Of a stretch of 64,000 nt of DNA, positions 1 through 11,913 are shown piece by piece. The notes beneath the pieces were generated by a model. That model was not told where the DNA came from. It searched no databases and was given only the letters and a program-made list of their open reading frames with translations. The DNA comes from Siderastrea siderea (taxonomy: Eukaryota; Cnidaria; Anthozoa; Scleractinia; Rhizangiidae), in contig OZ034975.1 in NCBI GenBank assembly GCA_964030785.1, forward strand, positions 38,658,069 to 38,722,068, given 5' to 3'. The translations under genes were made by a program, and so were the position numbers. Within the stretch, counting starts at the first letter, position 1; each line of letters opens with the position of its first letter.

Positions 1-727
1 GCACTGCACATGCATTTCTTTTATAGTAAAAGCTTTTTTATAAAACGTTTTGGAAAACAAAATGGTAGGTGCTAGATAGTTAGTTTGTTTTCAGCTAAAA
101 TACTGCAAATATAATTTGTTTTGCACCAATTCTTTTGTAGGTTGCATTTTCGTTCTTAAAATCAGGCCCGACACGTGAAAATCTGTGAAGCGGTCATGGT
201 TTTTTCTGAATCGGCCGGCTTGTCGGATTGGAGTCGCGCCCCATCGGATTGCCATTCACAGGCGCTGATTCGCTCCCCGATTTGTCGTGGCCGACAAATC
301 GGCCTGACAAGTCGCAGCATGTAAATTAGCCTTTAGTTGCACACAAATATTTACTTTGCTCTGCAGTGGAGGCCGGTACTGTGGGAAAAACTAAAGTAGA
401 CACATTTTTAAAAGAGCAATTTTGAAAGTCACAAAACAACAATCAAGAATAAACAATATCAATGAATGATTTCAAATGATTTTAGCAATCAGTGAGAATC
501 AATGAAGAAAAAGGTTTGTGACTTTTATTAATTCAGATTGCTGATAGCAATGAAGAATGCTTGTTATTAATTGCCATAGATCCCAGAAGTTCAGACTTAA
601 CAAAAACACACAAATCAAAAACAAGGTCACTTCTTAGGGCTATCTTCCTTCCAAAATAAACATCAAAACATAGAGACAAAATAATTTCAATAGACAAAAT
701 TAAACAGTAGATTGAGGCAAAGACTAT
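1..727. other. Gene-less left flank
   Basis: I see no convincing exon here. The only structure is a GC-richer stretch at about 190-310 that ends in a near-perfect hairpin at 277-302, where CCGATTTGTCG faces CCGACAAATCGG across a 3-4 base loop. It resembles the end of a short inverted-repeat element, but no matching outer ends were found. Confidence 0.4.
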
Positions 728-1683
728 TATGCACCTGTCATTTAAAAACCCCGAACCCCCCCCCCCCCCACCCCTCGGGCATGACCAGGGCATTCACTTT
801 TTATGTAAATGAAAGCCAGTGAATTCCCCGGTCCCCAGGGGAAAGTGAATGGTGAACTGATCCCCACCCCCATACATGTATGTCCAACAAACAGGGTACT
901 CCCTTTTAAATGTCAACTCGTAACAAGGGATGACAAATATGATGATAGCCGTGAAATGAAAACATTGTGTGGCAACACTTGAGACCCCTCCATGGACAAG
1001 AAAAGACAACTATTTCAACATAATCTTTCTATTTTACATCTTGATGTCAGAAAATGCAAGATCACAACAAATTACAACTCATGTTTTAGCAATAGTCTTC
1101 TAAAGTTAGAATAACTCAAGCTTAACAAATGTATTTCTTGTCAAAATGAAAGTAGGTCATAAAGAAGCAATCCGCAGTTAGACACTAATCGAAACAACAC
1201 AAAACAACGCGTAATATTAACATTGATAATAGCTTAACTTGTTCATCGATAGGTCAAGTCAGTGAGTTTAAATGCATAATATTTTAATATCTATACAGTA
1301 TCATTGAAAATATGTCCACCTTTCCTTACTAGACTTAAGAAATCTTCGGCTACAAGGGCCTTTTTTAAACCGGAAAGGCAGAAAGACGTTTCACAGAGCA
1401 TTTTAATTTGCAGCTTTGTATCGCTTCGCTTTGCGAATGTATGATAATGTGATAATGTATGCAAAATTACTATGCGGCATGAAAATGAAAACCGCTGACC
1501 ATGGAGTAACTGCCCCGCTTATTCCCCGGCCAGGGAGGCTAAGGCCGTGATTTCTTGTGTGTTCCCTGTCTACTGGGGGACGAAAATGGAGTGAATATGA
1601 AGTGAAAGTCCCCTCATTACCCCGGCCATGCCTGAGGGGGGGGGGGGGGGGGCGGACCGGGGGTTTCAAATGACTTGTGCATT
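728..1683. mobile_element. MITE-like element with homopolymer-bearing inverted ends
   Basis: The two ends are imperfect inverted copies. The left end reads ATGCACCTGTCATTT, then an A/C-rich run with about 14 C, then CCTCGGGCATG. The right end, on the opposite strand, reads AATGCACAAGTCATTT, then a C run, then CCTCAGGCATG. The interior of about 850 bases is AT-rich and has no long reading frame. This is the architecture of a non-autonomous DNA transposon. The target duplication is not clear and no superfamily is assigned. Confidence 0.6.
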
Positions 1684-2690
1684 AGTCCCAAGACCTCTGG
1701 CCCCACTTGAAGAAGGCAAGCTGTGCAACTGAAGTCACTAAAGATGGCTTTTTAAGTGATTGTTCTATAAGTTTGACTGCCAAAACCAATTACTAGGAAT
1801 CAGAAAATGATAATTAATTGATAATTTATCAATAATTATTATTTCTGATATCAATTTCTATTGAGTGACTATAGTTACCGGTATATTGATCATGTGCCTG
1901 GCAACAGCAACTGAGGAATGTTATTTTTGTAATATTCAGTCTGAATGAAAAGCTTAACAACACTAAAACGCGACTTTTCTTTTAAAGTAATAATCTCTGT
2001 TAGCCTGCCAGTCGAAGGGGTTTCATGCAAATGCTGTATAAAAACATTACATGCACGTAGGCCATACGCTCATTCACACGTCCTGTAGTTGCAGCAAAAC
2101 AACACTTGTTTAAAACGTAAATAGGGAGCTGCACAATTTGTTGAGTATTCATGACTTGCTCTGGTTTTCAGAGAAACCAGTTGAGGTTAGGGGAAATCAT
2201 TGAACACAATTATTCACACTAACCTTGAAAGTCCAGGTCGGTTGTTCGGTTCCATCGTTCCAGTGTCAACCATGGAATCGCCAGAACATTGTGAAACAGT
2301 TTCTTAGAGACCCGTCGGCTTCTGGTCGTTCATTGTGACCTCTGTGAACCGCTTTTACGACGTGAACCTCGCTATTTTCTACCATTTTGTTACGAAATGA
2401 AACGAAGTCCTTCTGTTTCAGGCTTGAAATAAACGCCTACCAGCTAGGGCTGCGCGCGCATAGCATAATTTTTATAACGGCTTTCACAGAATAAATTAAC
2501 TTGAAAAGAGAGAGGAGGGGAGGGGAGGGACGATAAGCACAAACTCAATTTGCTTAGAAATTTTAAATGTCATCCCTATCAAAAAGTAGCAATCTGAACA
2601 AAGTTACCCATCCTTTACTCGAGAAGAGAGAATCAAGGTTAAACCTAACAAATTCATACCACCTATTCCTTCGATCTTCCGAGGGGGACT
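1684..2690. other. Gene-less stretch, nothing recognised
   Basis: AT-rich sequence with a short self-complementary AT tract near 1805-1855 (several ATTAATT and AATAATTATT words) and a purine tract (GAGGGGAGGGG) near 2510. No coding signal, tandem array or clear inverted repeat was found. Confidence 0.4.
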
Positions 2691-2699
2691 CCGGAAACT

Positions 2700-2800
2700 T
2701 CACACTCCTTTGACACTGCAACTGTCCAAAAGTATCGCGGGCGAATATCGCGCGGGACTTGACGAATTTTGGCGCGGATGTTGTGAAAGCAAGGGCTATG
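2700..2800 (+). promoter_or_regulatory. CpG-rich patch with E2F-like site
   Basis: A local CpG-rich patch in AT-rich surroundings carries TTTGGCGC at 2768-2775, a match to the E2F consensus TTTSSCGC, and two further CG clusters (ATCGCGGGCG, TCGCGCGGG) at 2733-2756. It lies 230-300 bases upstream of the candidate exon at 3001 and may be its promoter. That function is inference; the motif matches are what is seen. Confidence 0.3.
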
Positions 2801-2959
2801 GCTACATGTTATATTTTATAGTTTTGTACGTTTCTTGTTCCTGGTAAAATGAAAACGGTGCCGTTTCTAACTTTCGGATGTATCGGGTTCACCCAGCGCA
2901 CGAAAATAGCCTTTCCACTGTGCAGTTTTTAGCAAAATGGAAGCTACATACGGGTAGCC

Positions 2960-2996
2960 GACGTTTCGACTTGGATCATCAGCCCCGGTCATCAGC
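2960..2996 (-). ncRNA. Hammerhead-like remnant, minus strand
   Basis: Read on the minus strand this stretch contains CTGATGA twice, followed by GTCGAAACGTC. These are the two conserved strands of a hammerhead core (CUGANGA and GAAAC plus the GUC cleavage triplet). Stem II is poor here, with at best GAC/GTC. The same signature closes the Penelope-like fragment at 47 kb, so this is probably the end of an old Penelope-like insertion. Activity is unlikely. Confidence 0.4.
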
Positions 2997-3000
2997 AAAA

Positions 3001-3070
3001 ATGTCCACGTCTCATCCGAACAAAAAAGGAATTCATCAGTCCATGATGAAATGCATCGCTGTTGAAACTG
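3001..3070 (+). CDS. Candidate first coding exon, unknown gene
   Basis: An ATG at 3001 opens a frame of 23 codons that ends at a strong splice donor (GAAACTG|GTAAGT at 3070). It leaves phase 1, which fits the next candidate exon at 5653. The frame is also open upstream of this ATG to 2878, and a CpG/E2F-like patch lies 230 bases upstream. Against it, the upstream part overlaps a hammerhead-like transposon remnant, so the exon may be fortuitous or exonised repeat. No protein family is recognised. Confidence 0.3.
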
Positions 3071-3153
3071 GTAAGTTGACAAACTACTTTATTTTGTATT
3101 TGACTATTGGTCCTACTAATATCATCTTGGGCTTTCCAAAGCGCCTAATATAA

Positions 3154-4095
3154 GGGGCCGACCATTTAACTCTTGAGGGGGGAGGGGGGGGGGGCAGGGG
3201 GGTGGATGATTTCTGGTCAGCAAGCTTTTTTTTTCTAGCAACCTGGTGGGCAGGATATTTTTTTTCCTTCTAAATGCTCTGCAGAATATTTGGCTCCGAA
3301 TATTTTTTTTCCTCTTCATTTCTCTGCAGGATTTTTTTTTCCTCAAAAAAGTGTCATGTGTTTACATTTACAGAATGCATTTACATTTACATTGTGGTTA
3401 TTGTTGTAATAGTTCAATATGGAGCTGCAAAGCCTTAAAATATTGTAAGCTATACAAAATCATGCTATACAAAAACAAGCTTTTTTGGGGGGGATTTATT
3501 CTTTTTAGTAGTGTTCAATTTGGGCGTTTTGGACGCATAGATTGAAGAGGAATTTTTTATTATAAAATCAGCTATTTCAAGACCTTATTCGGAGATTTTA
3601 AGCAATCATGTCTGTGATTTTTAATCGGAGAATTCGAAAGAATTCTTGGTAGAACACTTTTTTTCGTATTGATAAGCAATAAAAACAAACAGCACTTGAA
3701 GAACACTACAAGCAAATATGCAAGTCGGTAGGCTAACCGGAATGTTGTTTTGGCTAAACCAGAGTGTGATTTAGGCTAACTGGAGTGGCTCGCTGGCTCG
3801 CAGATTGTCGGACCCTATAAAGCTAAGAATGCATTGCACATTCTGAAGCATAACCAACTCCAGAGTTTAAAGGGAGCAAGGGAAGAATGGTTGCAGTTTT
3901 GCTGGGATTTTGTAAAGTCCCCCTGGAATGATGAAATAGCTTTGCAACATTTTTTTTTCTTGCTTGCAGCAGTGCAAGAGTTTTTTTTCTATTTCATTTG
4001 CGCTGCATGCAATTTTTTTCTTCTGACAAGGGCTTGCAGGAAACTTTTTTTCGAAATCATCCACACCCCCCCTCAAGAGTTAAATGGTCGGCCCC
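3154..4095. mobile_element. Harbinger-type MITE with TAA target duplication
   Basis: The termini are inverted copies about 29 bases long: GGGGCCGACCATTTAACTC at the left and its complement at the right, each followed by a G (or C) run. Direct TAA copies at 3151-3153 and 4096-4098 flank the element. A 3-bp TWA duplication is typical of PIF/Harbinger elements. The interior has long T-runs and small frames that are not protein-like, so this is a non-autonomous element of about 940 bp. Confidence 0.75.
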
Positions 4096-4306
4096 TAAGG
4101 GAACGCTATTGGGAGCAATTTCAGAATACCCGGCCACTTCATTTAGGCTTACATGTTGTGTAAGAAGCCACAACATTTGAATGCAAATTTGAGCACTACA
4201 AACTTTTCTAGGAATATTGCCAGTCTTATCTCATAATCAAATTGCACAAGAAGTCATGTGACTGCCTTTTATAGATATATTCTACTGTGAATGTTACAGG
4301 TTTCAG

Positions 4307-5022
4307 TACAGTCAAAGCTCTCATCAGCGACCACCTCTGGAATTCCGAAAAGTGGTCGCAGCTAGAGCTGGCCGCTCATGAGAAGGAGCTCTTATTTAAG
4401 GGACCACGAGGTACAACAGAAGAGGGTGGTCGCTTATGACAGCTTTTAGCATAAAGCCTGGCATATGTTGATGGTCACCAATAGTACTGTAGCAAAAAAT
4501 ATTAAAAATTTTTATACAATATTATCGCGCATGTACAAGTCAATGAACCATTAGTGCTTATACTATGTATTACTCTGAATTTTCCCAAAAAGTGAGTAGT
4601 TTTATTACAGTGCTGCTTGCTATACCCTTGCCACCAGACAAAGTTTTTCATTAGTTTGTGACAACTTTTTTGACATCTTTCTGACAACTTCCCGATGGGT
4701 TTTGTTTCAACTGGCCAATTAGAATGCAAGAAATGTGGGAGGCGGAGTTGATAAGTTCCACACTCTCTCTCTCTTGTACCGTTGTCTGGTGGCAACCGTA
4801 CAACATGCAGCACTGTAAAGTGTTGACTGAGCGGTCACTTACAAGAACTTAGAATCCAGGCAATAATTCACAAAAGTGGTCACACTGTTGCTTACGGGAA
4901 CGATTGCTTATGAGAACTTTTGATTACAGAGTTTAGGTGATGTTCAAATGGGGTTTCACAATGTTGGTTGTAACTTGAGTTGGTCGCTTACGAGAGTGGT
5001 CACAGGGAGGGCTTCGACTGTA
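4307..5022. mobile_element. MITE with TACAGTC ends, containing a nested inverted repeat
   Basis: The left end reads TACAGTCAAAGCTCTC and the right end, on the opposite strand, TACAGTCGAAGCCCTCC. Both are followed inside by words around GCGACCAC and GTGGTCGC. A second, nested pair, TTGCCACCAGACAA at 4628-4641 and its exact complement at 4782-4795, marks a smaller inserted element. A further relic with GGTCGCATTAGCGAGGTGG is seen near 46620. The interior has no coding signal. Confidence 0.6.
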
Positions 5023-5081
5023 TTCTGATTGGTTCTCTAGCAACTTGAGGTATAATGTTATTGTTGCTGTTATTATTACAG

Positions 5082-5120
5082 TTTATTATTATTATTATTA
5101 TTATTATTATTGTTATTATT
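5082..5120. repeat. (TTA)n microsatellite
   Basis: A run of about 12 TTA/ATT units, interrupted once by TTG. Confidence 0.9.
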
Positions 5121-5652
5121 TTAGTACATAAACCCATTTCAACAGCTGATACATGCATATAATGCCCAAGGCTGAAAACAAAACTTTAAGGGCAACTTTT
5201 TTCTGGCATGAGTGTTATTTAACAAATCAACCCCTTTCGGCAGTTGGTATATTAGAGGATAATGCCCAAGGTTGAAAGATTGTCCAAACAATGAACAGTT
5301 GAGTATAACAGAGTGTCTTATTAAGTGTGTGTCGGTAAAGCAGATATTCATTGTTACAGTCAATGTTATTAGTCAACATCATTTTTACCACCTTAATGAC
5401 TGCCTCAATTAAAGATTACTCTTGTTGTTAATTCAAACTACATGTATCTAAGTATACAGTTGAACCCCACTTAAGGATCTCAACCACTTTATCAAGATGC
5501 AACTACCTCATTATTATGGCTACTATCAATGGGATACAAAAGGATATGCAAGCATTGCTCATATCCATGTTAAAATTAATATTCTCATTAAGTGATTTTG
5601 ATTTACAGTGTACAAGTGTCACAAATGACCTTCTCAACCTTGTCTTTTTCAG

Positions 5653-5789
5653 ATTTCTTGCCTTTGTCAACTACCACTCATGGGGCACTGGTAAATATTT
5701 TAAAGAACTGGACATTTTCTTACAGGGACAACACATTTCTCACTATTTTGGATCGGCTTCGATCAGTATTTCATGAAAGCAAAATTTTG
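5653..5789 (+). CDS. Candidate internal exon, unknown gene
   Basis: A 137-base open segment sits between a good acceptor (CTTTTTCAG) and a good donor (TTTTG|GTAAGA). Entered in phase 1 and left in phase 0, it reads DFLPLSTTTHGALVNIL, then KNWTFSYRDNTFLTIL, then DRLRSVFHESKIL. This looks like an amphipathic helical protein and not a random frame. It joins in frame to the candidate exon ending at 3070. A further fragment near 5958-6003 (MEALPLLEGLSTEMA) could belong to the same gene. I do not recognise the family; the low number reflects lack of homology evidence. Confidence 0.4.
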
Positions 5790-6054
5790 GTAAGAAAAAC
5801 AGCATTGATGGCAAGTTAGATACAAAATTTATTTAGAAAATCTCAGCTAATCCACATCAATTTGTTTATGAGGTCTGATTGAACGAGGATGCTAAGAAAA
5901 CAATAAGAAGAAATCGATGTTTTCGGCTTTGCTTTTTTGCTCTATTACAAGTGAGACGATGGAGGCACTTCCTTTGTTAGAAGGACTGTCCACTGAGATG
6001 GCAGTTTTTTTTTGTCACTCATTAAGTGTGATTTGGAAAGATATTTGAAGTAAT

Positions 6055-6196
6055 ATATCAAACACGAGAAAGAGTGTTTCATCAGGATATCCAGACACCG
6101 AGAAGTGGGTTGAAAAAAAGAGGCGCAGCCGAGTTTTTTTGACTGACTTCAAGGTGTTTGGATACCTGATGAAACACTCTTTTGAGTTTTTGATAT
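6055..6196. mobile_element. Short hairpin element
   Basis: Two imperfect inverted arms face each other: ATATCAAACACGAGAAAGAG / AGTGTTTCATCAGG on the left and CCTGATGAAACACTCTTTTG on the right, continuing to GATAT. They surround a centre of T-rich and GAGGCGCAGCC sequence. The structure fits a folded-back MITE of about 140 bp. No target duplication was identified. Confidence 0.5.
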
Positions 6197-7132
6197 GGCT
6201 TCTCAAACCATTCATAATTCTTGGAGAAATTCAAAGCAAAAGTTCACAAAATCTTATGCTAATTAAGATCCGGTATCCAAACCACCGTCACAGTTGTGAT
6301 TTCCTTTGTTTTCTCTTAATGAATTATGAATGAGTTTGAGAAGTTTTATTTCTATGTTCATTTTGCCAGTCCATAACTTAACTGATACAGGCCAGTCTCT
6401 CTTTGTAATGAGTCTTCTCAGCTCTCACAGCAGTAATGTTTGAGAAAAAATGTGCAAGAATTGAAACTTGATTGAAGAATGTTTGTTTCCTTGTGGCACT
6501 GGCAACCATTCCTGCTCTCAAGGTGACACAATTTTTATGAGCAGGGCTGCCAAGATGACACATCTTTTGCCAGTTTGCATTTGCTGTTGATACAAGAAAT
6601 AAATGTTGATAACTCATGATTAAGAGCAGTTGGTAAAAAGCAAAACAAAACAAACAAACAAACAAATAATCTAATGATAATGACCCGGCCCTGACTAAAA
6701 AAAAGAAAACTCTGGTAAGAAAATCTTTGTACTAGGATAATTTCTTGAAGCAATACATGAATGTTAGTCTACCACCATGGTGAGTAGAATTAAGGATGCA
6801 TACAGCCTGTATAACGAAGTCTCGGACTGGCAAAAGGAACATAGGAATATGAAAGAAGTTCAAAGCAGCGACTTTTAGCGATAGCAGCTTTTAGCTGCAG
6901 AATTCGTGATTAACCTGAGCCTTCTCACTTCTCACTTCTCACTTCATATTGACATACCCTGAACAGTTGATGAAAAACAAAGAAAAAAACAAACAAAAAC
7001 AACAATAACAATGACAACAATTTATGATAATGACCTTGCCATGAAAACTTGAGAAGGCTATGGTTGGAAACCCTTTACAAGTATTAAGATACTGTCTTCA
7101 AACAGTTTGTTAGCCTACTGTCACCTGGCTAA
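6197..7132. other. Gene-less stretch, no clear feature
   Basis: Sequence with A-rich and C/A-rich runs (for example around 6645-6665 and 6970-7010) and three tandem CTTCTCACTT-like units near 6921-6945. A few short frames exist but none is protein-like. Confidence 0.4.
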
Positions 7133-7301
7133 GGCCCCGTTTACATGAGTTAACTCATCCCGGGATGATTTTCATCTCATCCCGGGGTGACTTTCATCCC
7201 GTTGTCTGGCCATTTACCTGTGAGTATTTACATGATTTGGAGCAAAAATGGGTTCGGGACAAAAGTCATCCCGGGATGAAATAACTCATGTAAACGGGGC
7301 C
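7133..7301. mobile_element. MITE, TAA target duplication
   Basis: The ends are inverted copies: GGCCCCGTTTACATGAGTTA at the left and TAACTCATGTAAACGGGGCC at the right. TAA copies flank the element at 7130-7132 and 7302-7304. Inside, the palindromic word CATCCCGGGATGA recurs near both ends. At 169 bp with a 3-bp TAA duplication it fits a Harbinger-type MITE. Confidence 0.8.
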
Positions 7302-7849
7302 TAAGTACATGTAGACTTAGGGACATATACTGCAACGACAACCAATCGTTGAACACACACACTCATTTTTCCTACGCTTGGCACTGGTCACTTGTATTTG
7401 CTACTAGCTCTCATTGGCTCATTTGATTGCCTGTGTCTTATGATTGACCAGAGTAATTGTTTTGTTTAGGTTTTATGACACCTGCTTCATTTGAAAATGA
7501 TTATTGTTCTATGTAGCACCTGATCTGAGCTAACTCGTAAAATCTGTTGGTAAATAAAAAGGCTCAAAACTGGTGGGTTGGTGCACCCACCATTCCTGGT
7601 GTGTTAAATGACTTTAAAGCCAATTATCTAACACTGCATGCCTCTTTATGTTAATGCCATGGTGTGTATGTAAATTGTTTTGGCAAGTTTTAATGTTTGG
7701 ATGGAAGCCAAAATATGTTTGGTTTGAAAGCTGCCAAAAAATACATTCAGTAACAAGACTAATAATTTCTATAAAGAAAGAGAAAAGAAAAAAATGGACA
7801 CATTAACAATTTTTTTTCGCCTTGAGACAAGACCAACACTGCCTCTTGC

Positions 7850-10136
7850 ATAGCAGTCATCTTTAGGCAGTCAGTGAAGCCTATTGCAAACAAAAAATGC
7901 TGATCTTTCATGACTGGCAGATTTTACTACAAACAGCTCTGTGTTTCATACTTTTCAAAATTGAAAGCAATGAACAAGATAAGTGAGAAACAAAAGGCTT
8001 AAAGCCAGGAAGAAAGATCCAAAGTCAAGATCTCATTTGAAATCTAGAGAAAAACCTGTTGTAAGTGCAACATGTCATGAGAAAGGAATTTCATTAGCCA
8101 AGTACATGCATCGCAGTCACAAATCGAATGTGACAAAAGATGAATGGCATTTTCTGTTTGTTGTAGTATTCACTGTTGGGTTTTCAAAATGTGGTCATTT
8201 TTGGGAAACCCACTGCAAAGATGCAGTCATCTTTAGGCAGTCAGTGAAGCCTATTGCAAACAAAAAATGCTGATCTTTCATGTCTGGCAGATTTTAGAAC
8301 AAACACCTCTGTGTTTCATACTTTTCAAAGTTAAAGGCAATGAACAAGATAAGTGAAAAACAAAAAGCTTAAAGCCAGGAAGAAATATCAAAAGTCAAGA
8401 TCTCATTTGAAATCTAGAGGGAAACGTTTTGTAAGTGCAACATGTCAGAAGAAAGGAATTTCATTAGCCAAGTTCATGCATCGCAGTCACAAATCGAATG
8501 TGGCAAAAGATGAGTGACATTTTCTGTTTGTTCTAGTATTCACTGTTGGGTTTTCAAAATGAAGTCATTTTTAGGAAACCCACTGCAAAGATGCAGTCTT
8601 CTTTAGGCAGTCAGTGAAGCCTATTGCAAACAAAAAATGCTGATCTTTCATGACTGGCAGATTTTAGTACAAACAGCTCTGTGTTTCATACTTTTCAAAA
8701 TTGAAAGCAATGAATGAGATAAGTGAAAAACAAAAAGCTTAACGCCAGGAAGAAAGATCCAAAGTCAAGATATCATTTGAAATCTAGAGAAGAACCTGTT
8801 GTAAGTGCAACATGTCAGAAGAAAGGTATTTCATTAGCCAAGTTCATGCATCGCAGTCACAAATCGAATGTGACAAAAGATGAATGGCATTTTCTGTTTG
8901 TTGTAGTATTCACTGTTGGGTTTTCAAAATGTGGTCATTTTTGGGAAACCCACTGCAAAGATGTAGTCATCTTTAGGCAGTCAGTGAGGCCTATTGCAAA
9001 CAAAAAATGCTGATCTTTCATGGCTGACAGATTTTAGTGCGAACAGTTCTGTTTCAGACTTGTCAAAATTGAAGCTGAATGAATAATATTAGTGAAAAAA
9101 AAGCTAAAAGCCAGGTACAAAGATCCAAAGTCAAGAGCTCATTTGAAATGTAGAGAAAAACGTTTTGTAAGTGCATTACATGTCATGAGAAAGGAATTTC
9201 ATTAGCCAAGTCTATGCATCGCAGTCACAAATCGAATGTGACAAAAATGAATGGCATTTTCTATTTGTTCTAGTATTCACTGTTGGGTTTTCAAAATGTG
9301 GTCATTTTTAGGAAACCCACTGCAAAGATGCAGTCATCTTTAGGCAGTCAGTGAAGCCTATTGCAAACAAAAAATGCTGATCTTTCATGTCTGGCAGATT
9401 TTAGTACAAACAGCTCTGTGTTTCATACTTTTCAAAGTTAAAGGCAATGAACAAGATAACTGAAAAACAAAAAGCTTAAAGCAAGGAAGAAATATCCAAA
9501 GTCAAGATCTCATTTGAAATCTAGAGGGAACGTTTTGTAAGTGCAACATGTCAGAGGAAAGGAATTTCATTAGCCTTAAGTACATGCATCGCAGTCACAA
9601 ATCGAATGTGACAAAAGATGAATGGCATTTTCTGTTTGTTGTAGTATTCACTGTTGGGTTTTCAAAATGTGGTCATTTTTGGGAAACCCACTTCAAAGAT
9701 GCAGTCATCTTTAGGCAGTCAGTGAAGCCTATTGCAAACAAAAAATGCTGATCTTTCATGTCTGGCAGATTTTAGTACAAACAGCTCTGTGTTTCATACT
9801 TTTCAAAGTTAAAGGCCATTAACAAGATAAGTGAAAAACAAAAAGCTTAAAGCCAGGAATAAATATCAAAAGTCAAGATCTCATTTGAAATCTAGAGGGA
9901 AACGTTTTGTAAGTGCAACATGTCAGAAGAAAGGAATTTCATTAGCCAAGTTCATGCATCGCAGTCACAAATCGAATGTGGCAAAAGATGAGTGACATTT
10001 TCTGTTTGTTCTAGTATTCACTATTGGGTTTTCAAAATGAAGTCATTTTTAGGAAACCCACTGCAAAGATGCAGTCATCTTTAGGCAGTCAGTGAAGCCT
10101 ATTGCAAACAAAAAATGCTGATCTTTCATGACTGGC
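7850..10136. repeat. 370-bp tandem satellite, about six units
   Basis: The word CTTTAGGCAGTCAGTG recurs at 7861, 8231, 8601, 8971, 9338, 9709 and 10079, giving periods of 370, 370, 370, 367, 371 and 370. Units fall into types. Those containing GTGGCAAAAGATGAGTGAC (second and sixth) are near identical to each other; the first, third and fifth share a longer open frame; the fourth has small deletions. This suggests multi-unit amplification. Some units carry a frame reading HRSHKSNVTKDEWHFLF, but it is stopped in others, so the repeat is most likely not protein coding. Confidence 0.95.
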
Positions 10137-10296
10137 ACTTCTGTAAAATGGTTTTAGTGAGAAAATACTCATTTGAAAGAGAATGAAAACGTAAAGAAAG
10201 ATACAGATTTCATTTGTCAAAGCAATAATGTTTTCCGGGGGTGCTACTTGACTCATGTTTGGGTGTAGGGGTACCGCTGAAGATCTGATACCCTGA

Positions 10297-10614
10297 CCCT
10301 GTTTAGGACAAAAAGCCGTAAAATATCAATCCCGTTTAGGACAACACCCTCCATTGTAGGTCCCTGTTTAGAACAATTGAAAAAAAATACACACTTTCTT
10401 CACGTTCGAGACAATTTTGCAGTATTTTAGAGACTGGGCGGCAAACGTCAGGTTTCCGATCTATGACTGGCTATGTATAAGTGACAACGGTGACAATCGT
10501 GCAGCCATACCTTGTTTAGGGCGCGTTCATACCCTGTTTGGGACAAACTTACATAAAATTATATACCCTGTACAGGACAGAGAGGCCAAAAACCTTACCC
10601 TGTTCAGCGGCAAA
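10297..10614. repeat. Irregular cluster of CCCTGTTTAGGACA words
   Basis: About seven variants of CCCTGTTTAGGACA occur within 320 bases at irregular spacing of 25-70 (for example 10297, near 10331, near 10362, then CTTGTTTAGGGC, CCCTGTTTGGGACA, CCCTGTACAGGACA, CCCTGTTCAGCGG). A further TTGTTTAGGACAA lies near 11197. This looks like a diverged short repeat rather than a clean tandem array. Confidence 0.6.
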
Positions 10615-10647
10615 ATTTTAGATATGTTGAATATCCTTTCTGGCTGA

Positions 10648-10870
10648 CTCAGCGTGGAGTCCTAGCATCACCATATGCCTGAGCACTTTTGGGATATGCA
10701 ACATAATAAGCATTTTGAGACGAAAAGAGTCAGGAAAATGTTGTGAAATATGCAACATAATTACCAGATTGAGACAAAATGTTAAGCAAATGTTGTGCAT
10801 CCTTGCTAATTCAAACATCGTGGAGTTCTTAAATCATTGTATGTCTGGGCACTTCTGGGATATGTAATAT
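10648..10870. repeat. Diverged direct duplication, about 170 bp
   Basis: The string around CGTGGAGTCCTAGCATCACC, followed by GCACTTTTGGGATATGCAA at 10650-10700, recurs in diverged form at 10819-10868 (CGTGGAGTTCTTAAATCATT, then GCACTTCTGGGATATGTAA). Between them the word ATATGCAACATAAT is also repeated. Confidence 0.6.
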
Positions 10871-11271
10871 TCAAAGTCCCTCTGGCATAGAAGACATTTT
10901 TCTTTGTTCTTCTAGTGAATCCACCTCCAAAATCCACTAGGGGTTGATTAGCACAAAGGACACGCGTGCGGTCGCGAAAATTGCGTGTGGCGTGAAAACA
11001 TGACGCGTGCGTGATCATTATCCCATTGGAATCCCATAGTGCGTTTGATTGACCTCGTTCAAGACTGAATTATCCAATGTGAGAACGAAAACTACTAAGA
11101 TTTGCAATTTGTTTGGAGGGAAATAATTCGCCATTTTAAGTACGTTTTCAGCCATGATTTATATACTTGTGCACTTTCTTACAGAGGTCAAAAAGGATTG
11201 TTTAGGACAAATTTGCTGATTAACAGTACACGAAATATGACTTGAAAATCTTCGGGTTTCATAAAAAAAAA

Positions 11272-11660
11272 GAGTAGGTTGGCGAAAATGGAAATGGTTA
11301 TATTTGCTCCATATTTGCTTCTGGGGTAAATAAACCTAAATTTGCTGACTTGGTGTAAAGTTGGTGCAAATAAACAGAATTGCCATAATGATAGCAAATG
11401 TAAGGGTAAGATATCCAAATTTGTTTATTTGCTACTCAAGTAAATGTGACGGTACTTTGATTTACGCCACTTGTTTGCGTGTTTGGAGATGAGTAGGTTT
11501 GCTCCTTTAGTAAATATGGGGTAAATAAACCTAACTTTCCTGATTTGACCTTGGTGTAAAGTTGGTGCAAATAGGCACAATTGCTATGATAGTAAATGTG
11601 AGAGTAAGTAATGCAAATTTGTTTATTTGCCACTCAAGTAAAAGTGATGGTAATTTGATG
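11272..11660. repeat. Two-unit tandem repeat of about 200 bp
   Basis: TTGGTGTAAAGTTGGTGCAA occurs at about 11350 and 11551. The surrounding words GGGGTAAATAAACCTAA and AAATTTGTTTATTTGC also recur at the same spacing of about 201. The unit is rich in TTTGC and GCAAAT words. No coding signal is present. Confidence 0.75.
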
Positions 11661-11913
11661 CAAATAAGTTGATTTTCACCGTGTTTCTTAGATTTACGGA
11701 CTCCGTAAAAGTACTAATTTTTAAGGGTAGCAAAACTACAGCAAATAAATGTGAAATTTAAAAATTTACCTTGGTGGCAAAACTGACACAAATCTGATGC
11801 AAACTTCGTGTTTACGTTACATTTGCGCCTAATTTCAGCACGAGCAAGTGTGTGTCTTTGCTTCGTCAATGCCGCCCGTGCAAATTTGTGACAAATTTAG
11901 AGCCCTAAATTTG

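Noticed and set aside
3122..4163. Phe/Lys-rich frames
   Set aside because: They come from T-runs inside a TAA-flanked MITE.
7983..9751. Three similar 67-96 residue frames as a gene family
   Set aside because: They are the same frame in units of the 370-bp satellite and are broken in the other units.
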